Shown piece after piece: positions 37,412-49,199 of a stretch of DNA of 64,000 bases. Every line of letters starts with the position of its first letter. Position 1 is the first letter of the stretch. This stretch comes from Sphagnum magellanicum. Taxonomy: Eukaryota > Streptophyta > Sphagnopsida > Sphagnales > Sphagnaceae. The stretch is taken from NCBI GenBank assembly GCA_021904315.1, contig CM038918.1:20149303-20213302 (forward strand), written 5' to 3'. The translations under genes were made by a program, and so were the position numbers. Under the pieces are notes generated by a model. That model ran no database searches, had not been told where the DNA came from, and saw only the letters and a list, made by a program, of their open reading frames with translations.

Positions 37412-38881
37412 TGGGCCAAGTGTAGTATACTTTGTAGCAGAATCGATATCATCTGGGAGTAGAGAAACACGTATCTAGATCTCGTTGTAAAGCCTCAGAA
37501 ATCTCCTCAGTCTGGTTCGCTCTCTCCACTAGCTTCTTCCATCGTAGTAGCTTGCAAGTTTTCTCTCAAGAGCAGGCAGCTGCTGGCTCTTTAACAATCA
37601 TTCGCAGTCAAAGCATTACTCTTATAGGCAGTGAGCTTACAATTGAAACCTATCACTAGTTCTGCCTTTCATTGTACGCAAGAGACCCAACAGACCCAGT
37701 TTCCGACAGAGCATCTTGTGCTAGACAGTAGCCTTTCCTATTTATTCTCAAGGGTACCTAATTGTTACTTCTATTAATTAGATGCAGGCCACCTAAATTC
37801 TGTCCAGAAACCAGCAAAGAAACCGCCTTCTTCGTCACAGAGAGGTTTGAGATTTCCAAGGGGTTAGATCACTCTGATCTCATTCTCTTGAGCCCACTGG
37901 CCTCTCTTCTCAAAGTCTTCAAACCCACACAAATCCTGAATCACATCGGACTTCCACGGGAATTTTAGTTCCAACTTACATATAGTACTGTAAATCCGTC
38001 AGCTCACACAAATCATACGATCCGGTTTCCTTGACACCATCGCTCCATTTGACAAGACAATAGACAGGAATAGAACATATCGACTTCCCCCAGTTACTGC
38101 TTCAAGAATCCTTACAAAGAATTACACCCATCCTGTGTATGAACGACGTTGTAGACTCAATGGACTGTTGCAATCCTTAGGAGTTCCAAAAATCAGGGTA
38201 CTTGCTCTTGAAAAGCAAAACAATAAAACCCAGATACAAACAAAACTCAAACACGAACTTTTGAAAAGACTTTTGAGGAAAGTTGCTGGCCGCTCTCGAG
38301 ACCTCTAGAACTTCTCATCATTCTCCGTTCTCAACCATCAAACCCAGTTCTAAAATAGATACTCTTCTTTGTTCATTCTCCCTTCTCAACCATCAAACCC
38401 AGTTCTAAAATAGATACTCTTCTTTGTTCATTCTCCCTTCTCAACCATTAAACCCAGTTCTTAAATAGATACTCTTCTTTGTTGACTGCTGGGAGGTTTA
38501 AGATAAAAACTACTTTCTGTTCACACTCAAAACCCTAAAGCTAGAAATTTGTTACAGTCGGTCCAGAAGCAACTTGACACTTTTCATGTCTTCTCTTTCG
38601 CGAGAAATGAGGCGGTTGCAGTTCGTGACCACCATTCAACTTGTACCATATTCCCCCCACCACCAAGACCTTGGGATTTTTCCCAGTGACATCACTGGAT
38701 TTTGATTGATCAACAACTATCTTTTAAATGAATTGAACCAAGGCGTTGTGGTATCTGATAATACAGAGAATTATCAGGATCATTTGCCTTAGTGTTAGTG
38801 GTCCATGAGTGGGGGCACATAGTGTGATTCATAGTAATTAGATCATGGGGGCGCTCACAACTTTTTTTTAATTTTTTAAAG
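37412..38881. other. Upstream region of kinase-GTPase gene, copy 2, with 55-bp triplication
   Basis: This sequence is homologous to 12,641-14,177 and presumably contains the promoter of the minus-strand gene. A 55-bp unit reading TTCTCAACCATCAAACCCAG... is present three times in tandem at about 38,320-38,485, once in copy 1. The 180-bp unit that is doubled in copy 1 is single here (about 38,118-38,302). No confident regulatory motif can be named. Confidence 0.6.
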
Positions 38882-40891
38882 GAGCCATATTGAAAGGCCT
38901 ATCAGCAATTCTTTTGGAACATTGGGCATGCCCCCAATAGAAGCACGTTTGGACCCCCAGTTGCAAAATAGAGACAAATGTGCACCCTTGAATTTTACCT
39001 TTTTAGATTATATCCAGGGGAGTTGAACTTTGGGCAAAGCATATGGCATAAAACCTAGTTGTTATTGGGAACACTTTGGGAATTTGAGAACTGTTTCAGA
39101 ACTTTATGGAATACATTGGGAACAAAGGAACAAAACTAAAAATATCCCTGTTCCCCCCTTCAAAAGAGAAAAACTGGACCGTTCATGAGTGCATGCTGAG
39201 CCTTCCCATTGGCTGCATGAAATTTCTATTTCCAAATTTTGTTGGTCATCATTCTTGGGCTAATGGCAGAGGCAGAATTTTGGGGACTTAGTATATTTGG
39301 CACCCCATAGATTGATATTCAGTAATGTTCAAATTTTCATAATTCCATTAACCAATTACAGGATTAGGCGTGAATACTGGATGTGAACTATATGGAAATA
39401 CTAGGGACACTTTAACTGGAAAGTCCTAAGTTTTGAAACAATTCTCAAACTAAAATCATGTCTGAAACAGCTTTCTTTTGCCATCATTGTCCAATGGATG
39501 AATGAAGATAGAGATCATGCCAAATCGGGTCAGATAGTTGGTCTAAACTATTTGTAAACCATATTAAAGTATATTGGTGGTAAGGCCTATAACTGAGCTA
39601 CTCCTCCTAGCATTATTGAGCCAGGGTGGACCAGCACATAGACCAGTTCCTTCACCTTCTTGAGTAAGGTCTCATAGAGGCTATATTTAATTCAGTAAAT
39701 GTTAAATTTGGGCTCAGAGACCCTGATTTTGTATTTTGATTTTGGAGTTAAGATCCTGCATGCGTGGCCGTGCAGTGAAAAGCCTCATTAGAATGGGGCA
39801 CTCCTGAAATCGGGGCTTGCCCTTGGCTCTTGCCTTGGGCACTGGCCCTTACTTGGGGAATGCCCCATCCCTCTGGCCTTACAAACCACATAAATACCTC
39901 CTTGGATTTTATAGTGTATTTACTATAGATTGTCTTGCAAAGCATAAAAACTAGTGGGGCATTTTGAAAAATCAAACTTCAGGCCTTACTTACCAAGCAA
40001 CCTCTTTGGATTTTTCTAGTGTATTTAGAGAGCATGTTGCAGAGCATAAAACCCTGTGGGGCATTTTGAAAAATCAAACGCCTGCAAGCATGGGCATTCC
40101 AATTTCCAGCATTTCATGCTTGTCATTTGTCCCCAAGATACCCCATGGGAACCCTGCAGGTGGTCCCTGGACATCATGAAATTTTTTTTTGAAAAAAATT
40201 TGACTCCAGTCTATACCAGTCATTTTTTTTCAATTTTTTCATGTCACACCAAAAGTGAAGATCGACCTCCAGAAGGTTTGGCCAAATCTGGCTACAAGTC
40301 AAATAGGCGAGTAGAAAAATTTAAGAATATTACTGGATGTTGGTGAACCACTTTAATCTATCAGCTAAATATGGAGATTTCAAAAGAGGCAGGCTATAAA
40401 TATTCTCAGATTCTCCAAAAATCTTGACGAACCCCAAACATTTTTACTAAAAATATGGCACTTTTTTTGGGGATTTTTCAAAAAACTGCACTAACCATGT
40501 TGCTGGGCACCTTTTTTTTAATAGCTAAGTGGCGAATTTTCGCCACAAAAAAAACGCTGGTCTATAGACTCAGTAAAGCCCTCAGCCACAGTTTTCACAA
40601 GAATCAGCCTTGCACTCAGCTCCACCTCATGTGGGTCCTTATTCTGGTAAAGCTCAGGGCCTTGAAGTTTACTTTACACATAAAGATCTTGTCATTTATT
40701 GTTCACCCACTCCCTCAGTGCACCCCAGTGGGTCCGGTGTGGGACAAACTGCCACAAATGCTGCAATGGGATATAACGCAAAGTATTTATCTTTATGGCA
40801 ATAGACTCTAGTTTCAACTCATTGTACAACTCTTCAATGACAAATTGTTTCACCCATATCCCACAAAGATGCACTAAAGTATTTGTCTTTA

Positions 40892-41837
40892 CGAGTGGGT
40901 GCCCGTGACCTTCGGCCACTGTGAAGTCCCTCGGTTTTTTTAAACTTGGTTCGCATTTTAGTTTTTTTTAGAAACTTTTAACTTTTTCTTTTTTTTTTAT
41001 TTGTTTTTTATTTTTATTATTATTTTGTGATCATCCAGTCGGACGGACATTTCATCCATCCCCTTAATTGGGATGGACAGTAGCTAAAAGAAAAAAAGCT
41101 TCCCCAAAATTCGTCCCGTCATCAAGCCGGACGGACATTTCATCCATCCCCTTAATTGGGACGGACAGTAGCTAAAAGTAAAAAAAGGTAGTCTTGGTCA
41201 ATACAAAAAAAGAAAAAAATTGATTCTGGGCTGTCCAAGGCCTAAATATTTTTGTTCTGGTCTTCCCCTAAATCCGTCCCGTCATCAAGCTGGACGAACA
41301 TTTCATCCATCCCCTTAATTGGGACGGACAGTAGCTAAAAGAAAAAAAAGGTAGTCTTGGTCAATACAAAAAATAAATAAAAATTGATTCTGGGCTGTCA
41401 AGGCCTAGATATTTTTTTTCTGGTCTTCCCCTAAATCTGTCCCATCATCAAGCCGGACGGACATTTCATCCGTCCCCTTAATCGGGACGGACAGTAGCTA
41501 AAAGAAAAAAAAGGTAGTCTTGGTCAATACAAAAAAAAAAAAAAAAAGATTCTGGGCTGCCCTGCCCTGCCCTGCCCTGCCCTGCCCTGCCCTGCCCTGC
41601 CCTGTCCTGCCCCTGCCCTGCCCTGCCCTGCCCTGCCCTGCCCTGCCCTGCCCTGTCCTGCCCCTGCCCCTGCCCTGCCCTGCCCTGCCCTGCGCTGTTT
41701 GTCGTGACAGACAGACAGACAGACACCTCGGTTCAGGTCCTCGAAGGTTTTGAGGACCTCGCTCGTTTCAGGACCTCGTCTTGTTTTTGTCGCCACAGAC
41801 AGACGGACAAACACACATGTTGCTTTTATATATAAGA
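40892..41837 (-). mobile_element. Small non-autonomous Helitron (946 bp), reverse orientation
   Basis: On the minus strand it begins TCTTATATATAAAAGCAAC at 41,837 and ends GGGCACCCACTCG at 40,892. A hairpin with different sequence but the same position (GTGGCC-GAA-GGTCAC) lies just before the 13-base tail. The terminal CTCG is a variant of the expected CTAG. Flanks are ...TTTGTCTTTA and TGGTGATAG..., matching the uninterrupted TATCTTTATGGCAATAG of the neighbouring unit, so insertion was between A and T. The interior holds four repeats of a segment containing GGACATTTCATCC and GACAGTAGCTAAAAG (from about 41,032, 41,121, 41,283 and 41,446) and the CCCTG array. Confidence 0.85.
41559..41695 (+). 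repeat. (CCCTG)n pentanucleotide microsatellite
   Basis: About 27 near-uninterrupted CCCTG units with a few single-base variants (CCTGT, CCCCTG), inside the small Helitron. It is followed by GACA tetramers (41,707-41,726). It produces an artificial AGQGR-repeat open frame on the minus strand. Confidence 0.95.
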
Positions 41838-44800
41838 TGGTGATAGACTCTAGTTTCAACTCATTGTACAACTCTTCAATGACAAATTGTTTCACCCATA
41901 TCCCACAAAGATGCAGGAACGCATCGACCCACTTGTAAGAAAGTTTGTTTTAGCTTTTGCAGATATTTGATTCAGCTCTTTGTTTTTCATGTTTTGTTGC
42001 ACCATCGAAGAACCTAAAATCTATATAAACACAACTCTATAACATTAAATACATGTTACAAATTGAACAATCCATTAAACCTATAGGTGTAGAACTACAT
42101 TTGTAACAATTATAGTTCAAAGTATAGATTATTTTAAGTTAAAACTTGAATTACAAATTGTGAACTACGATTTGTTGAAGAAAAAAACTTTGTAATGTGC
42201 ATAGGGCCCCTCTTCTAACATTTACCCAGTATAAGACATTTTTTCGAAGAAACATTTTGTGCCATCAACAAACATTCTAATAAAATGTTGTCTGTTATAG
42301 GTGGCTGCTTCCACAAATATTTGACGCCATCAATTTGTAACAAGTTAAAAAGCTGGCCAAAGCAACATCTTAAACTTGCAGATTTTCCTGCATTCCCATT
42401 TCGTTGCCTCCATTGCCCTCATTGTCAAAGTTGTTACAATAATTTGACATGGGCAAATTAAACTTTCCTATGACAACAGTTTCAACATTATTGAACGCAA
42501 TTATACCTTGAAGTTGTACAACAATGGAGATAAGTGAAAAAGTATTACACTTGCTTTAGGCTTTAAGGTTTTTAACTTTGAAAACATTATGTGGTTTCAT
42601 CTCGCACACAATGGCTATAGCTTTTGAAATTGGTTTAGGGTTATATGTTAGCAAAGTGATTCATGGCTTGACATGCGCCATGCTAGGACATGGCATGTGA
42701 TGGTCCCATGAATGTAATGAGGGGGGGAGACGTTATGTGGGGTGGGGGTGTAACATGCCTATGTGGCAATTATGCCAACAAGTTGATGAGTTATGGGCAG
42801 GTGTAAGGTTGCTGATGTCATGGATAGGGTGGTAGTACTTTTGTATCGAACCATTGATTTCCTTTGGCATGTTTAATGTTTGGCATGAACAAGGAGTTAC
42901 ATGGGTATGTAGCCTAGGAGGTGGTCTAGAATTATGAGGATTAATTTTTTATTAATCCCTTTTAGCACATAGATAAATTATCAAACATATTTCAAAACAA
43001 CACTTGCAATATTTATCATTCACATGATTTCCAACATGAAATTTTACATTTTCTTGGGATAGGATCATTCACACACCTAAAGTCAAATCTTAATGTGAAA
43101 ATTATACCTCAAGGAGTTCATCACAATAGCATTCACAATAATCTTCACATTTTATTTTTTCAAAGTTTCTTATTCACATATGATATCTCTATAAGTCTTG
43201 ATCCTACTAACAATATAAATTATTGAATGCAAATTATGAGGCAAAAGCTCCAATCTCTACCCCTTAGATACTTGAAATTAAAAAATGAATGAATAATCAA
43301 CCACATTCATCTACATATATTCTTCATATATCAAACCAATCATCAAGTGTCACTCATAACTTTTCATTATCTATCGATAGGTTTTACATTATTTGGAGTC
43401 TAGGATTTGTTCAAGTCTACATACTTGATCTCCAATTATTACTAACTTAAAATAGTTATTTAAATTATTCATAATCAACCTTTATGCCCCTAATCAAAAG
43501 ATTCTCTTTGTAAGGCCCATGAGACTCATTATCTTATTCTTCATTTTTATCCATACTTATATCCCAAACCAAAATACTATTATTTGCATTTACAACTCCT
43601 AGTTATTATTTTGTTGTTACATGTACACTAATGAAATGAAGATACTAGAATAAATGTTGTTTCACCCTAGCCTAAATTATCCTAATTCATTGAGGCATAC
43701 ATTGATGTCAGAGCTCGTCATGTACATACGGTTACAAGTATGTGGGATGGGTGGGGTCAACAACATGAGGTTATTTTTTAAGACACTTTCCAAACTCCAG
43801 AAATTGGCCTACTCAATGTTTTTATTTCCTGGCAATTTTTTGTCAGTTCTTTTCAAGATTTCAAAAACCTCACAGAGAACAGAACTGGAACACAAGAATT
43901 TTAAAATTCTGAAATTAAATAAAAGGAACAAGAGGTTTTTTAGAAATTAAAAAACCCAAGGTTTTGTAATTCTGAAATTTTTCAAAAAATCAGAACCAGA
44001 AAATCTTTTATTTCTAAAATTTTAAAAACTGGAATTGTAGAGCATGTGATCAAAATCAATTGAAAATTAAATCCAAGATGTGTACAATGCTGATTTGAAC
44101 TCTGAACCTTATTTTGTTGTTGGACCTCCTTAAACTAGGTAGGTTGGCAACTTGCTTCAATAACCACTTACCCAATGCTTCAAGTACACTTTTAAAGGTG
44201 CAATCACACTTATTTCTAGGGTTTATAGTGTTAAGTAATTTAACATCTAGGTAATATCATAAAACAAAAAGTCAACTATGCTAGAGTAGCATCAACTTGA
44301 ATTGTTTCTTAACTTTTTTGTTTTCCATTCACAACTATATTAGTGTTAATTTAAATTATAATTTCTAAAAAAAAAAAAACCTTTTTCATGATGGATTCAC
44401 ACCATCAAGATCAATGTTATTGAATGTGTAGCAAAAATAGGGAGGGGAAAGAGAGAGAAACTTAGAAAATCCATAATATTTGGGGCCTAATATGGCTATT
44501 TAAATAGGTTTTGAGGTTTTTACCTTGATCCAAATGTGAGGGTCAATTCGCCCTGGCCCCAAATGTCAAGCTCCATGGTAGAAGGCCAGCAGGAGTTTCC
44601 CCTGCACACCATTGGGTTTGAACTAACTCAGGTGATCCTCCTAGTATTATTGAGCCAGGGGGAACCAGCACATACACAGTAGTTTCACCTTCAAACCAAC
44701 GACTCATTTATGACTTACAAGTGGCTGACATAATGTGGGGGCCAAACCTGGAAAGTCCGGGGGCAGTCACAAAAGTCAAGCTCAAACAAGCTCAATGGCA

Positions 44801-47317
44801 GAGGGCCAGCAGCAGTTTCCCCTGCACACCACTAGGTTAATTGAAAGGACATCACCAGTGGAGCACCTCTTTCACTGATCTTGTAGTTAATATCTTATAT
44901 TAGTTAATGCTATAAATATTCTTGCAGCCATTAAGTGCATCACAATTTTGGTCTTAATCTTTCTCTTCAAGCCATAAAAGCACCAGTTTTGCATTAATGA
45001 TTGCCATCTGTGAGATATTCTACATTTCCTGAAAAAACCCTGGTGAGGATAGGATGTTTCAAGCGTTTAAAAAATTACAAGTTGCATATTGGAACCAAAA
45101 AAATTTGGGCTGTTTATGAAGGTATCAGTATAGATGCTGGTACAACCATCATCATCCATGGCAAGTTGCTATATCTGAAGCGACCCCAAGATACTTGTCA
45201 ATGTGCAAAAGGTCTACCATAGTACCTTCATCATTTTGGCATTAATTTTTAAAAATTCGATAAATGTCCAATTTTTTCAACATTAGCTTCCCAAAGTGCT
45301 GAATTTTTTTAAAGAAAATTACAAGTGCCAAAAGTTGAAGGGATTAGGTTTTCTTATATTAGATATGTGCTCTCTGTCTTTGTCCTGCTTCTTCTAAGCT
45401 TCTTCTAAAAACATGCATGATCCTCAGTCATCTTGTCTTTTTCTTCACCTAGATACTACTACAGAAGATTCATCTAGATTTTGAACCTCTTTGCTTGCAA
45501 TGTTTTCCTCGTAATCAACTTTGCAATGGGGCTCTTTGTGAACATTTTTGTCCATGGTAGACCAGTAGCTAACTGATGAGCACGAAGCTCCTGCTCCTGG
45601 AACCACAAATGCAGTTTTAATTGGCAACTAGTAGCTAATGGATATTCATGAAACTCATGTAACTGAGCTTTGACAATCTTCCCATTTTGTTTTGCACTTG
45701 GTGAGCCTAAAGCTGTTGATCCTGCATTCTACATTGAGAATTTAATAGAGATGGAAATGGAGGAAGGGAAAGGAGGAGGAAGAAAGGGAAGAAGAGTAGT
45801 AGCTAGGAGCAAATTAAGTTGCACTAAAAAGTTGGCAATGAATCTGGAATATGTAGCAACAATGTGGAAGGATAGTGTAACACTGCAAGCACAAGTAGCA
45901 ATGATGACGCAACTGCAACAAGTCAAGGCAGCAACAATAGCAATTGGGGTCCCTAGGCAGTACCTATACACTATGTTAAATCATGACTTTTGTGACTAGG
46001 ACACTAAACGACTATGTCCACTATAATCATTTTTACTATGGACATGGACAAGGTTATCATGAATATGACTACATGAACATGAATAGTAAGTATAGCCATT
46101 TTTAGTCATTTGCATGACCTCAAAACTAAAATTATGATTTCATAACTGCCTAAGATTACAACTACAACACAAGGTGACCCCCAACAATATAAAATTAATT
46201 CAAACAATATATCTAATATAAATATTAAGGTATCAATTAATTACACCAAGAAAGTTTAAGTAGTACATAATCTTAAGATTTAGGGTTCCAATACTTAAAT
46301 TGAAAAAACCAATGACAGAAATGGGAGGTTAAATACTATAATTTGGAAGGGGGTTCATGCTTGGGGTGTGACAAGACCAAAGGGGTAGCGAAGGTTCATA
46401 ATGCAAGGATTGTTTATGTGGGCAATCCACGATTTGCTTGCATATGGACTATTTTGAAACCAAGTAACAAGATGGTTACAAAGGATGTCCAATGTGTCGG
46501 CCAAACACAATTAGTCATCATTCAAAATGACTTAGAAAAACTACCTATGTCCATCACCATAGGTGGTTGCGACGAAACCACCCATATCAAACCAATGTTC
46601 GTGATTTCAATGGGAAGTCTGGAAGAAGTCCACCCCCACCTATCATGTTAGGTTTTGATGTTCTTTTGCAAGCCAATTTGTTTGAAACTTGGAAACTAAA
46701 AGGTGGGAAGGAGGAGGACAATCCTTCTCAACAAAGTGGAGTGAAATGCAAAAGTTGTCTACATGATTTATCACTTTGGCATGTTAGTTTTGTTAACCTC
46801 ATTGGTCTAATTTGAATTTTTACCACATGGATGATGTTAGACCTACAAAATTTTGATTGGTCACTTCAGTATGTTTTACTCTCTTGATTACAATGTCCTT
46901 TTCTCACTTGGTATTGAGGATGTCTATTATTTGAAGGGAAGATAATTGCCCCTAAAGAAGAAAATCATGATTACCATATGATGAATTCCATAATTCTAAT
47001 TGACCTAAAGGATTTGAAGTACCATTGTTGGTTTGACTTATGCCTTATGCCAAATGCTAACATTCAAAATTTCATCAACTTTCTTACATTGCACATAACT
47101 TAGTAGTATGGAATATTCAATCTAAAACTTACAATAGGAGTTTCTATATGACGGATTCAGATGTCTTCCTGCTAAGGAACTGCCTCTGCAACTATCAAGG
47201 TTTTTCATAATGTCATATCTAAGTAAAATCAACTTAAAATTTGTAGCTCTAGAAACAAAGTCCATGCCAGGCTCCAAGAAAACTTTCTAATTATTCAGAT
47301 GAATTGTGAGGACTATT

Positions 47318-49167
47318 TCAGACATCAGATTTCAGCCCAGTTAGGAAAGAGATGAGCTCATGATTGAATCTCTGAGGCTGTTCCTCTTGTATGAAATGTG
47401 AACCATCAAGAATTATGACCTCCTGTAGGTTGGGCACTGCTTCTCTAAAAGCTGGACCTGTCACATATGCCATGTTACCAGGGAGATCTAACAATAGATC
47501 ATCTTTTCCTGCAATGTACAACACCTTTGTGTGAATTGGCGTGTTTGTCCATGGAGCAGTCAGCTCCCAGTTTCTGCATAAGGAAAACCCATCAGTCCTG
47601 CATGATCTTATAACCAACATCTGCCTTTCCTTTTCTCTACAATAATTCTCTACCCTAAATTACAACATAATACCCATACGATGCACACTGTACATCTTAC
47701 ACTGTGGAGCTCCATGCCCTGCAATACTGTATTCATACTCATTACCAACACTGGCATTTTCTCATTTATTCCATAACCACATTTAATCTTGTACCCCTCC
47801 TTGAATTCAAAGAGGAGAATGTATGACTATTATTCTTTTGTTCATTATCTGAAGGTTAAAGTCCAAAGCCCTATCCATACCTTTGCATGTTGCGGAAGTA
47901 ATTTATAGGACCAGTGAAGCCTGTTTTATCAAAGTGCTTGGTATAGTACTTGATGTCGTCTTCAGTAAGCCAGGGGGGGAGCTTCTCAACAACTGGAAAT
48001 GCAGCAGACAGTTCCTTTCCTTTGGGTGCAATCAGTTGATTAAGCTTCAAATTTGCACCACCACCAATGATCTTCTTAAGAGTTGATGTTGTTCCTATAC
48101 TTGCAAAATCACGTTCTGCTCTTCCAGGTTCCTGCAGAAGTCCATCACATCATCAGCTCAAGTGCCCAGAAAGAAAGAATGAACTTCGCTTAAATCAAGC
48201 TGTACAAAAAGCTCATAACTCTAGATGTGCAATGTATGGTTTGCAAAAAAACTTGAAATAAAGTCTGGCTATTGACCTGGAATCTGTTCCAGTAAAATCC
48301 TTCCCCCAAAAGTTTAGTCAACTTTTGGATGGTACTGCCGTTTTGCTCTCGAATACGGAATGGGACACTAACAGCCACATAGGCTATCACTCGGTCTGGC
48401 CGCAACCGGCAAACCTCCCATCCAATAGTTGCACCCCAGTCATGACACACCAAGAACACCTGACATAGTGACAGTCAAAACCAGACAACCAAAGATGACA
48501 GTAAGCATCCCATCCACAACTTCACCACATGGAAAACAAAAAAAAAGATCTTTAAAGCTGATGAATGAATATGATGATGGGAGGTTCTCCCAACATTGTC
48601 ACAACTCTCAAGAGCATGGAAACAATTTGCACAGTGGTAGCAACAAAGAAGAATATTCATTTTTTTAGTCTGATCTTGGGAGAAAGAACTTTGGGTTTGG
48701 AGTGTGTATCAGATATGAAGGTACCTGTTTCTCGCCAAGAGCATCAAGGACACCAACGATATCACCCACCAGATGAAATGAAGTGTAGTTCTCAATGCCA
48801 ACAGGAGCTTCAGACTCACCATACCCCCGCATATCCAGAGCTATGGCATGAAAACCTGCTTCAGCCAAAGCAGGCATCTGGTGTCGCCATGAGTACCAGA
48901 GCTCTGGAAACCCATGGAGAAGTACAACAGCTGGTCCTGCAGCCCAAACAACAAAACCATTGTGAACCATCTAATGGATTTCCTCCCCCCCCAAATTGGA
49001 AATTAGCAACAACAATAGACGGATAGATCTCCAATCTGAATTTCTTTTCCTAAGAGCAAGGTGATGTGAAGTTACTAACTATGTCAAAATCACATACCAG
49101 ATCCTTGTTCAGCAATATGGATAGTGATCCCATTTGTCTTGATGAGACGGTGAGTGATTTCCCCCAT
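47318..49167 (-). CDS. Soluble epoxide hydrolase (alpha/beta hydrolase), five exons, complete
   Basis: Exons on the minus strand are 49,167-49,098, 48,936-48,725, 48,459-48,277, 48,131-47,881 and 47,573-47,318. All introns are GT-AG and phases agree, giving 323 residues, the usual length for plant enzymes. It should hydrolyse epoxides, such as fatty-acid epoxides, to vicinal diols. HGFP at 31-34 forms the oxyanion hole, Asp101 in CHDWGA is the nucleophile, Asp264 in AGKDD the probable acid, and His298 in GSHF the base. Lid tyrosines are probably Tyr150 (FYWNRFQ) and Tyr233 (INYFRN). There is no signal peptide, so it is likely cytosolic. The start MGEITHRLIKTNG fits the family, and an in-frame stop lies upstream with no earlier Met. 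It lies just outside the segmental duplication and is present once. Confidence 0.95.
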
Positions 49168-49199
49168 GTTTTTGTTCTCCGCCACTTCCACTTGTTGCC

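Larger units (their letters stand above)
40804..41914 (+). repeat. Flanking ~70-bp direct repeats around a Helitron
   Basis: The sequence GACTCTAGTTTCAACTCATT...CCACAAAGATGCA occurs at 40,804-40,873 and again at 41,846-41,914, whereas copy 1 has it once (about 18,826-18,895). A local tandem duplication of about 100 bp therefore preceded the insertion of a Helitron into the second unit. Confidence 0.75.
28541..47069 (+). repeat. Segmental duplication, copy 2 (right)
   Basis: This is the direct repeat partner of 1,645-24,724. It has the same gene order and orientation, keeps the intact GTPase exon, and is uninterrupted at the sites where copy 1 carries Helitrons. Its own later changes include a Helitron (40,892-41,837) and a triplication of a 55-bp unit near 38,320-38,485. 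Confidence 0.95.
38882..47069. other. Duplicated non-coding DNA, copy 2 right part
   Basis: The part 38,882-39,180 exists only in this copy. 39,181-39,336 is the uninverted version of 16,257-16,413. The rest is collinear with 16,790-24,724. A Helitron interrupts it at 40,892-41,837. Short frames, for example 43,654-43,950, 45,001-45,222 and 46,343-46,651, match no family I recognise and are not convincingly constrained between copies. Confidence 0.6.

Noticed and set aside
41478..41895. Long open frames rich in AGQGR or ALPCP repeats
   Set aside because: They are translations of the CCCTG pentanucleotide array, not a protein gene.
47883..49026. Plus-strand frames across the epoxide hydrolase gene
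   Set aside because: They are antisense shadows of the minus-strand exons and introns, which encode a complete conserved enzyme.
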